Assembly (NCBI RefSeq): GCF_047495875.1
Contig: NC_092474.1
Coordinates: forward strand, 9,982,501-10,046,500
Origin: Pithys albifrons albifrons
Taxonomy: Eukaryota; Chordata; Aves; Passeriformes; Thamnophilidae
Length of the DNA stretch: 64,000 nucleotides
Direction of reading: 5' to 3'
Position 1 is the stretch's first letter, and every line of letters begins with the position of its first letter. The notes beneath the pieces are model-generated. The model saw only the letters and a program-made list of their open reading frames with translations. It did no database searches and had not been told where the DNA came from. Shown piece after piece: positions 12,797 to 43,200 of the stretch. A program made the position numbers and the translations under genes.

Positions 12797-13240
12797 ATCA
12801 TAGAATCAATTGAGCTGGAAAAGACCTCAGAGATCATCAAGTCCAACCCTTGGTCCAACTCCAGTCCCTTTACCAGATCATGGCACTCAGTGCCACGTCC
12901 AATCTCAGTTTAAAAACCTCCAGGGATGGGGAATCCACCCCTTCTCTGGGCAGGCCATTCCAATGCCTGAGCACTCTCTCTGGAAAGTTTTTCTGCTCTC
13001 CAGCTTCAATTTCCCCTGGCAGAGCTTGAGCCCATCGTGCCCCTTGTCCTATTGCTGAGTGCCTGGGAGAAGAGACCAACCCCCACCTGGCCAGAACTTC
13101 CCTTCAGGTAGTTACAGACAGTGATGAGGTCACCCCTGAGCCTTCTCCAGGCTAAACAACCCCAGCTCCCTCAGCCTCTCGCCACAGGACTTGTGCTCCA
13201 GTCCCTTCACCAGCCTCGTTGCTCTTCTCTGGACCCGCTA
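12797..13240 (-). mobile_element. CR1 LINE 3' end
   Basis: This is a classical avian CR1 3' segment in antisense. The plus strand begins 'tcatagaatc', the complement of the CR1 3' terminal ATTCTATGA-type repeat. It continues through 'agatcatcaagtccaaccc', 'ctctgggcaggccattccaa', 'gatgaggtcacccctgagcc', 'ttctccaggctaaacaaccc' and 'cagctccctcagcctctc', to 'gctcttctctggaccc'. It is 5'-truncated at about 440 bp, as is usual for CR1. No intact reverse transcriptase is present. Confidence 0.93.
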
Positions 13241-14079
13241 ACAGACTGCAAATAAAATACATCTACTTCAAACAGCTGTACTGCTACTCTTGTGTACCAC
13301 CATACAGCAACAAGCAAAGGCAGGGAAGTCAACAGCAACACCTGTTCTTACCAAACCGTTTCCAGAGATCCCAGGCATTAGCATGGGATACCACAGACAG
13401 TCCAATTCTTACCATGAAACTCACGGTGCAGCAACAGAATGGAATCCTTTTCTCCACTGTGTTAAATAATGTCAGTCTCAGCAGGCATCTAGTACAGACT
13501 CAGAACAGACTTCAGCTTCAAAGATGGTCTTTCTCAAAACAGTCTTGTGACATCCAGAAGCCCCTACTTAGGCATGGGGAGGAAATTCTGTGAAAATGTC
13601 TTCATAGTAAGAGCAGAGTAACTGGTTGTTAACTGCAAACAGAACCACGAGCAGTTAGGAAGGTTGCAGTTTGCAAACAGACCAGTGCCCTTTTACACAA
13701 TGAAATGACCTCTTCAACTCCTATCACTCATGACTCTGAGTAACATCTGAATTGAAGAAAGACACATTTCCACAAGGAAGTGTTTGGTATCATTACTAAA
13801 GTCCCAAATTGCTTGGTTTAAGTTGGAAACACCATCTTCAGGAAAATTTTACTGCCTAACAAACATGAATTACATGCCATGTTTTGAAGCAGGGCTTTGT
13901 GAAAACTGTCTTGTCTTTTGGACATGTTCCCCAGGTGAGGTGTAAGAGGACACTACAGTGCTTTCAAAGTTAAGCTCAAATATCTCTTCAACACATGACA
14001 AGGAGGTTTCCAGTGCAAATATTTAGGATCACTACTACCAAGAAGGGTTTTTCCTAGTGGTTTGAAGCCAAATAACAGC

Positions 14080-14085
14080 TTTATT
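14080..14085 (-). terminator. SNRPD3: Candidate distal SNRPD3 polyadenylation signal
   Basis: The plus-strand TTTATT reads AATAAA on the minus strand, in the context AAATAAAGCTGTTATT, a typical strong poly(A) context. It lies about 1.07 kb past the SNRPD3 stop. The intervening sequence is AT-rich and UTR-like. It would define a long 3'UTR isoform. Confidence 0.45.
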
Positions 14086-15067
14086 TACACACAATTCAAC
14101 GAGTTAATACATTAATTCAACTTTCCTGTCTGCACACAAGGGAGAGTCTTCACAGCATCAGAGCAGAAAAGCAAGACAAGCTCTTTTGCAGGTGTACAGA
14201 CTGATAATTGATTGTATCAAAGTATGTGATTAGGTACAGAAGTGTTACATTTAAACATTTCAACCATTTAAGTCAGTTACAACAACCATGCTACACTTTA
14301 AGCAAAATAGAATGAAGTTAAAACTACATTTTTTTTCCTGCAGCTCTCTGACTGTGTAGATGTTAAAATCAAAAGCTGATAATGAGTTTTGTTCCAAGCA
14401 TTAGCATTTGAATTGAGATGTGTTTATAGATAACTATTTATGAGATTTTCCCCATACATGTGCACTACCTTTCAAATTTTCAAAACATTTCAAATTTATC
14501 CTGAAAAATGCCCATTTTATATTCTGCCTTCTTTCCCCAAGCAGAGGGAAAAACAGCTTAGAGAGTTCAAATAGGGTTCTGCACTGCCAGTGTAGACTCA
14601 GGCTATCCAAGTTGTGTATTCCTAATGAAAAGTTCTCCCCATATCCAAAGAGAAAAACAGGAAATGCAAGAATACAAGCTCAATATACAGATCTGAAAAT
14701 GGACCTCTATCCACTGTAGATCCAAATTAAGCAAGAGAATACAGTGCTTTGCTTCTCAGGAAGCTGCCTCTGTTTTACTGTATTTTCTATAAATGCAGCT
14801 GCTAATAAGACTTTAAAGTGTATGACTTAAAAATTCTTCATAAAGAATGCCTTCTAGTTCTTTTGAGAACAAATGATGACAAGACTAAACAAGAAAAATG
14901 AAACATAATGATCTTTAGAAGTCAATTTATCACACAAAGTGGTCAAACCTAGACATAAAGTTCACTATTTTCCAGATAAAGATGGCTTAAGTTTGAAATC
15001 AACCTACAGCATATTTGCTCAAGAATTGTCCTGTCATGTAAGAGCAGACAAGTTTTTGTTAGAAACA

Positions 15068-15073
15068 TTTATT
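15068..15073 (-). terminator. SNRPD3: Candidate proximal SNRPD3 polyadenylation signal
   Basis: The plus-strand TTTATT (AATAAA on the minus strand) lies about 80 bases after the SNRPD3 stop. It is the first canonical hexamer, so it probably ends the short mRNA form. Confidence 0.6.
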
Positions 15074-15150
15074 AAACAAAACTGATATCAATGCACACAC
15101 ACTCAAGTTAACACCCCTAATAGAAAAAAGCATCTTGGTCAAGACCAAAA

Positions 15151-16908
<1,758 letters not shown>

Positions 16909-17402
16909 CTACCCCTGCCACAGGGAGGAAACAAAGCTGTTATGGTGGAGAAAGTTGTACACTGGGCTCCACCTACACAACCCACGGCCTTCCCCAGGGT
17001 AAAGCACTGATTTTCTCACTTGTCTAAACACAGAGTATGCTTTGACTACGCGTTAATAAAACTCCCCTAGGGAGGCGCCCCTGGAAGGAAGACTTCAAAT
17101 ATGAGAAGCCAGACTTTTCCAGGTCTCTTCCGAACCACGAAATTCACTGTCAAGTCCCAGATAACGTATCGCCAGGGGAGCACCTCCATGGCAGGCAGCC
17201 CCGGGTGTATCCCACAGCGGCAGGGCCAGGCTGATCACCCGCGGGCAGCACGGCCGCGCTCGGGGGCCGCATCGCCCGAGAACCGGGCCGGGCCGGGCCG
17301 GGCCGAGCCCCGGCCCCCTCAGGCCGCAGGGGATGCGGCGCCGCTCGGTCCCGAGGGGCGAGGAGGCCGCGCACGGCCCGGCCCGGGCCCCGCCGCACTC
17401 AC

Positions 17403-17443
17403 CACTCCGCTCGGCGCTGCGCGCGTTCTCTCTGCCCTAATGG
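17403..17443 (-). other. SNRPD3: Probable SNRPD3 non-coding first exon
   Basis: A consensus donor, GTGAGT, is the complement of 17397-17402, inside the CpG island. It pairs in distance and orientation with the acceptor at 16914/16915, giving an intron of about 490 bp. Its right end (the transcription start) is an estimate from the C/T-rich sequence around 17430-17445. Confidence 0.5.
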
Positions 17444-17810
17444 CCTCCGCCGCCTCCCGCCCTGCTCCGCGCGCCGGAACCGGAACGCGGCGCTGGGGGC
17501 GGTGCGGCCCCGTCCGGCCCCGTCCCGTCCCGCGGTGTCCGGCCCGCCCGGGGCCGCCCCCCGGCCGTGCGGTGCCGGTGCCGGTGCTCGGGGCAGGGCT
17601 GCGCGCCCTCCGCCCGCCGTGTCATGCCCCTGCCCGCCCGCACACCTGCCCGCCGCTCTCCTCTCCGCCGCCACGGCGCGGGGCAGCCGCCCCGGGGCCC
17701 GGCCCTCCGCAGCCCCCGCCTCCGGGAGGAGCCAGCGCCGGGCCCCGGGGCCGCTCCGCCGGCTCGGCGGGGCCGGCTCTGAGCGGGCGGCAGGTGCCGC
17801 GGCCGCCGCC

Positions 17811-23244
<5,434 letters not shown>

Positions 23245-23576
23245 CATGCACAGGGCACTCTGGTGCCTCCTGCCCAGCCTGCAGGGCAGTGGCTGCTCGT
23301 CTCAGGGCTCCCCTGCACACACCTCGCTCCGGAACCGCAGTGGGACCTTACAAGGGAGGCTTTACAGACATGGACAGGACTATATTGCAATGCTGTCTTT
23401 ATCTTTTTTTTTTTTTTCCCTGATGATGTATCTGATTTAAAATGTATGTCTGCGTTTTTTTGTTGGTTTCATATTTTTTTTTTTAGTAATTTTCAACATT
23501 GCACATCAACATTGCACATTTGACAGCAGTTCTAAAATACAGGCTGAGAGCCTGTTCACTTTCAGCTTATTTTCAA

Positions 23577-23582
23577 ATTAAA
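23577..23582 (+). terminator. GUCD1: Proximal GUCD1 poly(A) signal variant ATTAAA
   Basis: This common variant hexamer is about 335 bases after the stop codon and is a candidate short-form end. Confidence 0.4.
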
Positions 23583-25195
23583 CACGTAAGAAAAAAGCAC
23601 CAAATTTATGAACTTTAACACTTGGTAATACATGCATAGGTTTAGGTAAACAAAGAAAAAAAATAGAAAATGCCTGTTTCTCTCTCTGTCAAAGCATCAA
23701 GGGCTCATCTTCATCCTAAATCTAGGGATTTGAAGTTCAGCAGAAGGAAAAAATACTAACTTAAACCACTTTTAAATAGAAAAAAATGCCTTTCTATCTC
23801 ATCAGTATTGTCAGCATTGTAGGAATGAAAAACATCTACTCAAGGAAACTTCCTATGTACTAAATTCACCTTATACAGATTTGGCATTTTGCAACTGCAT
23901 TACATTTTGAGCTGTAGTTAGTGGTACTGTTCCCTTGCACCATCCACTCAAATCTCTTTTGGCTAAATCCTCTCAGTGACTGCTTCAAGCTCCCAAAGTT
24001 TAAATGAAGAGATTTCATTTCCACCTAAAAGTCTTTACTGCTTTCTGCACAAAAACCTCTGAATGTTATGCCACCCACATGTGCCAGTTTCTGCAGAATC
24101 CATTCTAAACTTACTAAGGAAATACAAAAAATGACCATCCACACTAATGGCATATATTTGGTGTGTAAATATCTGACAGCATCTACTGCATTGTAACTAA
24201 AATGTTGAATCATAGAGCCAAATTTTGCTATTGATGTTAGTTCAGTGACCTTCTAGAAAGAGCTAAAAATCAATTAAGAAAAGAGGAAATACAAGTATCT
24301 CTGCTACAAGTAAAAGGCAGGAACTCAGATTTTTCTAGCTCTTATTTTACAGCTGTATGTGGATTAAGCTGGAATTACTCTATTCAGACAGTAGGTGAAG
24401 TTGGTAGCAGCCCATTCATAACCCTGTCCTCTATTACCTGGCTTTAATTAGCTGGCTGAGGAGCACTCTGAAGTGTAATAAATAGCCACCTATGTCAGCT
24501 TTACCCATCCCAGTTTCCAAGTCTTATCTTCAGTTCTGCCTATGTGGAAGTGGGTAGGAAAATCAGAATTGATGTAAAATTAGGAAAATTTTAGTTTGCA
24601 CTTAAGAGATCCCACACCTTTGGCATGGTTTTAGGAAAAAAACCTGTTCAAGTTCTGGAACTGCAAGGAATAACAGTAAAAGGATATTATTATTTAGTGG
24701 TGGATATAATAAATAGGAATCTACTTTCAGCGTGGTCCAAAACTTTCTAATATAAACATTTTATCAGTTGTTGACTTACTGAAAGTATCTATTAAGTGTT
24801 CTCTAAGTACACTTGGTAGAGTCAAGAGTGCTCCTTTGTATAAAGGCTAAAAATAGTAACAGACACCTAAAATGTGATACCCTTTAAAAAGTTCCAAACA
24901 AAAAGTATGTGATAAGATATTTGCAAGGTGTGTCAGATTTTGCTTATCATTGGTGAGGTTGAAATATATTCTGGCACTGATCCTTGCAAAATGAGTAACA
25001 GGTCGGATGTGCTTTGGGTAGAACTGGTACATTAATGGCACCAGCAGAATCCCTGCAAAAGGTACAAACCCTGTTGTAGGTACTGCCTTTTAACTCCCCC
25101 AGACAGAGTAAGTCACCAGAAAGCTCCTGATCTGGGAATTCTTACGTCCAGGTCCAAAATCATGATGTTTGATTTAGAGAGATTGTATTAGTTCT

Positions 25196-25208
25196 GTTAA
25201 TAATTAAC
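25196..25208. promoter_or_regulatory. Perfect HNF1 consensus palindrome
   Basis: GTTAATAATTAAC matches the HNF1A/HNF1B consensus GTTAATNATTAAC exactly. The dyad extends to 17 bp, CT and AG flanking it (25194-25210). It lies between the GUCD1 coding end and the UPB1 3' end. UPB1 is a liver/kidney gene, where HNF1 acts, but any regulatory link is inference. Confidence 0.5.
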
Positions 25209-25876
25209 AGGTGTGTGAACTACAGGCTGTTGGAGTACTTCCTTAACCCATGCATTTTCAGGTAGGTAGTTCATTCAATTAAACTGCCACAGGATTTGTC
25301 TTAGACCAGGCTTGGTTAGTTAAATAAAAACTATTTGTACAAAAGGCTTGTAATTGACATTTAGCATCTTACTGGTTCAGCTAACAAGAATGAATCTTGA
25401 GCTTATAGATAAAACATGAACTCCAGGGTAAGCTAAGTGTTCTGAAGTGCACAGAAAGGTGTAACAATACTGACTGGTGTTTGGTACCCAGGGTTTCAAT
25501 GCTTCAACAGAAGTGAAACATAAACAAAGCTGTCTAAGCTAGTGCAGAAAAAAGGAGAGCTCCACTACTGCACCAGGATCTTGCTGCCAAGTGGAAGACA
25601 GTTATGAGAGATGAAAACACGAGGAAGATGCAAAAGCCAAGTGAAAAGACTTATGTGACAGAAATTCAGATGAAAAAACAGCTCACTGCACAAACATTTA
25701 GAAAATCTGCATTTTCTGAAACTTTGTTTCCCATTACAAGACTGTCTATCAAAACACCCATTCTGAAAACGTTCTGTTGCTTTGTTTCCGACAGGATGTC
25801 AATAGCAAAGGAAGGGGATTTTACCTGCAGGGATTTTATACATAAATATATTTTTATTTGTAATTAAGCCATTCTC

Positions 25877-25882
25877 AATAAA
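25877..25882 (+). terminator. GUCD1: Distal GUCD1 poly(A) signal AATAAA
   Basis: This canonical hexamer is about 150 bases from the opposing candidate UPB1 poly(A) signal. It is the last plus-strand candidate before the UPB1 3' end. Confidence 0.45.
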
Positions 25883-26009
25883 GGTTTAAACTCACAGTAA
25901 CCCTGTAACATTGGTATCAAGTGCCTTTCTTAACCAACTTATTAGGAAAATCTTTTGAGGATGTGTTACGGGTTTAACTAGAAATGTCACAGCTGAAATT
26001 GTAGTTTGG

Positions 26010-27042
26010 ATAAACAAGAGTTCAAATATTTATTACAGCTGTAAATTCATAGTTGCAGGGCTGTAAACTATTCAGTCTGCATTGCCTGAGCACCTGCTGC
26101 ATCACCTGAATCATACAAAGCAAAATTTCAAAATACATATGTTGAAAATAGCAAATGTGTCATTATTACCTGTATTCCACAGGTGTTTTGTGTACTCCAC
26201 AACCACGGAATATCCTCCTGCAGTGCAGCCCCAGGGAAGGAGTTTTCCTGATCCCTCCTAATCTCCAAGAACAGCTCCATGGCTTTCTGTTCTCAGGGAA
26301 AAGTGTGCAACTGCCCCAGCCAGGCCTGTGCTTTAGCCAGGGTTTCTACTTCTGCCTCCCAACAGGTCAATGAGCTTTGGAAAATCCTCAAAGCACCTTT
26401 CTCAGGATGACTTTGCAGCTTGAAGGAGCCCATCAAAGACACCAGTCCAGCTGTGGTTGTGGTGGAAAGGGAAACAGAACCAAGGGGATCTTGCTTTACA
26501 GCACCCACAGGTCTTCAAACAACCAGAAGATGTCCAGGACAGTACCCAGCTCTAACAACTGCATCAAATAGTTTGTAGTTAGGAAAAAAAAAAAACAAAC
26601 CACCAGATGGTAACAGTTTATGCCTCTTTTCTCCCTAAAGTACACATTTGATTAAAGGTTAAAAACTAGGAAGCAGAAGTAAACAGAGGCACAGTGCAAA
26701 GATTATGTAAAATTTTATGTCCCGTGAACTCACCATCAAACCACAGAATACTGTACTGAATAAATTTCATTATCATTTTTAATCCATGTGTTCCTACTGG
26801 ATGTATTTCTAGTAAGGAACAAAACTTTGCATTCATTAGTGTAAATAACAAACCAAACACTCAAGAAGCCATTTGCAATTATTTTACTTAATGCAGTTTT
26901 GAATCCTATTATTTAAGGTTGATTACAGGAAATTCAACTAACAACATTACAATAACAACTTGTGATCCACAGGACAGCTATCAATCAACAGTACCTTTTA
27001 ATTTTTCTTGTAACATTTGAGTGTAATGAGATGCTCTCTCTC
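26010..27042 (-). other. UPB1: UPB1 3' untranslated region (inferred)
   Basis: Non-coding sequence runs from the UPB1 stop to the first good minus-strand hexamer. It includes a poly-A/CA stretch near 26584-26600 on the plus strand. The boundary is inferred only. Confidence 0.4.
26029..26034 (-). terminator. UPB1: Candidate UPB1 polyadenylation signal
   Basis: The plus-strand TTTATT (AATAAA on the minus strand) lies about 1.0 kb past the UPB1 stop. It faces the GUCD1 distal signal at 25877 tail to tail. Confidence 0.4.
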
Positions 27043-39553
<12,511 letters not shown>

Positions 39554-39572
39554 GGCAGAGGAGGGGCGTGCG

Positions 39573-39802
39573 CTGCTCCTCGGCCTCTCCTGCCCCTCAG
39601 CCCTTCGCTGCCCCTCAGGCTCTCCCTGCCCCTCAGGCTCTCCCTGCCCCTCGGCCTCTCCTGCCCCTCGGCCTCTCCTGCCCCTCGGCCCTTCGCTGCC
39701 CTTCCGGTTCTCACTGCCCTTCGGGTTCTCGCTGCCCCTCAGCCCTTTGCTGCCCCTCAGGCTCTCACTAACCCCTCGGCCCTCGCTGCCCCCCGGACTT
39801 TG
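39573..39802. repeat. 18-bp minisatellite at the UPB1 5' end
   Basis: About 13 units of 17-19 bp have the consensus 'ctgcccctcaggctctcc'. They include two consecutive identical copies (about 39609-39644) and more diverged outer units. The array begins about 20 bp upstream of the UPB1 ATG. The near-triplet period keeps all minus-strand frames largely open. Confidence 0.88.
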
Positions 39803-40114
39803 CCCCGGCCGGCCCTGCCGGACACGCCCCGTTGCCCTCAGGTGGTTTTGGCAGGTCCGGCCCTGCCCGGCCATTCTGCCGCTTCTGGCCCCAGGGCGGC
39901 CAAAATTGTTGCGTCCTACCCTTTACGAGAAGGGAGCGCCCAGGATTCGAAAGTGGTCGTTGTGCAAAGGAATGAGGAAAGTCAGGGGGGCCACAAATAA
40001 ACCTCATAAAGTGTTACTGGTAAATTACACACTTGCCATGAAAGGAGGTGTGTATTAGGCCCCGACCTACCATATAAGCACACAGCAGTGGGGTTTGGAT
40101 AAAGGGGTGGGATG

Positions 40115-40289
40115 AAAAAAAAGAAAGAAAGGGATGAATTAAAGAGGGGGCGAGAAGAGAAAGGGAGAGAGAAGAGATGGGAAAGGAAGGCAAGGCAAAG
40201 GTGAGAGGAGAGGGGAGGGAAAGGGAAAAGGGAAAGGGAAAAGGGAAAAGGAAAGGGAAAAGGGAAGAGGAAGGGAAAGGGAAGGAAAA
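40115..40289 (+). repeat. Polypurine tract with (GGGAAA)n core
   Basis: About 175 bp are almost wholly A/G on the plus strand, built from GGGAAA, GGGAAAA and GAGAGG units. It lies about 0.55-0.75 kb upstream of the UPB1 start. Such mirror-like tracts can form triplex DNA. Confidence 0.85.
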
Positions 40290-43200
40290 TCACCACTTAT
40301 TCCAGCCGATAGGATGTCCAGGGTCCTTGGTGGCACCCTGTCCCAAAGGGGCAGGAATGTTGCCATTCCTGGTACTTTTAGGGGCTTTTTACAGTGAGAC
40401 CATTCCAGCAGAAAAGCTTGGAAGTAGGAGGTCATAAAATGGCAATGGTTTTCATGGATATGTGTGCCCAGTTGCAGTAAGACTCTGAACAGGAGCCAGC
40501 AATAAATGATTGTGATTTTAACATGGGCTTGAGTCCCAATATAATTGGAAATCCCCAAACCAGAGTTAATGTCAGACAAAGGATTGAATCAAATAAGACC
40601 TTGATCTGGGACCAAAATAAATGTGCATCTAATAAAGAACATTTCCTTCAGCAAGTACCACCTGGACACCCTGTTTAAGCCAGTTATGCCCCCTGAACCC
40701 GCGGCTGTGCCTTCTGCTACAAAACACACGGCAATTCACAGCGTAGCAACTGGTTTTCTCATTCAAGTGAAGCACGAAGTCCAGAGATGGCTACACCTCT
40801 GAATATATCCTACCAAGTTTAAGCACTGCGTTACGTATCTGCTGGAGGATGTAACAACGTTCAGCACTTAGCATTTGCAGTTGTTAGGTATTTTGAGTTA
40901 AATATTAAGCCTTTTAGACTAAATTACAAAAGAATGTCAGGGAGAGAGTGTCTAATATTTAACTTTAAGCAGAAAGTGTTCAGAGATAGTCTGGTTTCAT
41001 CAAGGCATTTGGAGATACGTGATTCTTTCTCTCTAATTCACCCTTTGCAGCCCCAAAAGTTGCAGTGATTTTTAGCCTGCCAAGTGCACCAAGGGCAGAC
41101 GTGCTGCTCTGGGCCTTTGTTAGAGGCAGGAGCTCTTTGGAATAACTCCTAAAGGGCAGGCTAACTCCTTTCAAGAGAAAATTCCCCACCCCTTTCATCT
41201 TTGGGGGAATTTTCAAGATAAGCTAAACATACAGATGATAGTATGCTATAAAGCAAAAAATTTTGAATAATGAGAAGTAAACAACCCCCATCATTTGAAA
41301 GGAAGGAACTCTTTGGTATGGATAGCAACCACATTGTGTAAGTATTAGCCCTGTGCTCAGCAGTGTAGCATCTTGTTAATGACCAAGGGCCTAAAAACTG
41401 GTTCTTAGGAATTATCTTTTTCAAACCTATTTCTGCAGGGCAATAACATGCAATGTCTGATACTTGTGTGGTATTTTTCATCTGATGATGCTGATTTGCT
41501 GTAATGGCCAATTTTTAAGGCACCTCTCAGTAACGTTTTGTTTCGTTCATGGCTGGCAGATCTTTAAACATTGCAAAAGGGAGGATCAATGCAAAAATCA
41601 GCTGACAATACAGGAGGGAAATGAGGAGGTCAAGACAGTTCATTTCCATATCAGCATACCCAGGATGTCAACAGATAAAGCATTTCTGGAAGATTCATAG
41701 AAACAAACAGAAGGGTCTGGGTTTCTCTGGGAACTGTTCAATTTCTTTTCTGCCTGGACTGCAATTAAAGGGAAAAACAGCAGGTCTATTTTGTATCCAG
41801 CTCCTGAAGAAGGTCACATAACTGAACTTTTCTCTTCAAGCTTCTATTCTTAGTGTGAACTTTCACTGACTTCTCTATTGGTGCCTTGTTTATTTGTAAT
41901 TTAGTAAATTGTACTACATGTAGGAAATGGACTTCATGGCAATAAAACTGAAGCCCCTGAAAAAAATACTCAGGAACGGTCGAGACCTGAAAAAACAGAA
42001 CATTTCCTGTGCACTGTATCAACCATCCTGCAACAACGCAGGGAGGCCCAGACTGCATGGATAGGAAATGACAAGCCTAGAATTACTAATAATGATGAAA
42101 GGAGACCAGGCTAGTCCATAGGGATTGCGTGGATATAAAGGTATAACTCCAGCCAACACAATAAACCTTCAAAGCACAAAATGTTAATGTTGAGCAGGAA
42201 AGTAACCTAATAAAGGAAGATGCCTTCCATATCCCAGACAAAGCATATTAGAGGGCTTGGATTTAAGTCTAAATGTTCCACCTCAGTCACTGCAATTATC
42301 TGTTAAGTAGGATGCTTGAATCCAGATCCCTGCTCTGGTTTTGACTTCTTCAAACCTCTGCATTTAAACTTCTTCCCAGTTCTGCATTACCTGGACCAAG
42401 TAATTGTTTTGGGAAATAGCTGAACCTCTTGGTACAAGCCCAGGCTATAATAACTGGTTTAGAGGAAAATAAGTCTTTTATGGAACAAAAGTTCTCTAAA
42501 ACGAGGGAAAATTCCTACAAAACAGTTCTGAAGTGCACATGCTTTTCATCTCTCGTGCCCTCAGTCAGGGTGGTCCAGAAAGTCGGATGTAGAAGTCAGG
42601 ACCACACAGTGTAATCTGTTCAGAAAGCTGAAACCCTGCGTTGCACAGATACCATCACAGAGCTAAAACTGGGCTCTGGTAATACTGGTCCACACTCTGT
42701 GCTGCAAGACTGCTCCCAAGAGTTCCTGTAAAACCCCACAAGAGCACCCTAGCATTAGTCAGAAGCACCCTGGAGACTGAATTCAGGAGCCAAATATCTA
42801 GAGTTCAGGCTAAAATTGGGAAAGACCCAAAAAAGATTTAAACAAACAAACAAAGTCTTTCCACTGTAGCCCAAGATAGGAGCAAAGGCTGAACAGCATC
42901 ACGTATCAGAGCTAGCAGGCAGGAGTGGGGGCAGCATTTCTCTGTCCTTCCTTAAGTTAGTAATATTTACATGTACTCCCTCTGAAATACCCAGCTTCTT
43001 ACAAACCCTGCTACTATCACGTGAATCATGTCTCCAGACACTTTCTTCTCGTCAGTCCCTGCAGTGGGTCACACACAGCTCCCAGAGCAGACAAATAAAT
43101 TAATAACTTCTGTCCCTAGTCCAATAACTGTCTCAGATCACCCACAGGGTCATGCTGCTGGTTATTAACACCTATCAAGGGATTTGGGTGGACATGGACC

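Larger units (their letters stand above)
2476..14060. other. Intergenic region between LRRC75B and SNRPD3
   Basis: About 11.6 kb lies between the convergent 3' ends of LRRC75B and SNRPD3. Apart from the repeats listed separately (2745-2995, 5602-5666/8031-8100, 6960-7480, 12797-13240) I see no coding exon. The open frames here (up to 163 codons) lack recognisable domains and behave like chance frames. Composition is moderately AT-rich with CA/TG-rich decay, typical of methylated intergenic bird DNA. Confidence 0.6.
14060..15150 (-). other. SNRPD3: SNRPD3 3' untranslated region (long form)
   Basis: AT-rich, non-coding sequence runs from the SNRPD3 stop to the distal hexamer. The short form would end near 15050. 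No repeat or conserved frame was recognised. The extent beyond 15050 is inferred from the poly(A) hexamer only. Confidence 0.45.
23245..25900 (+). other. GUCD1: GUCD1 3' untranslated region (long form, inferred)
   Basis: AT-rich, stop-dense sequence follows the GUCD1 stop, with poly-T runs at 23403-23417 and near 23475. An ATTAAA at 23577-23582 would give a short UTR of about 0.35 kb. The canonical AATAAA at 25877-25882 would give about 2.65 kb. No exon of another gene intervenes. Confidence 0.5.
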
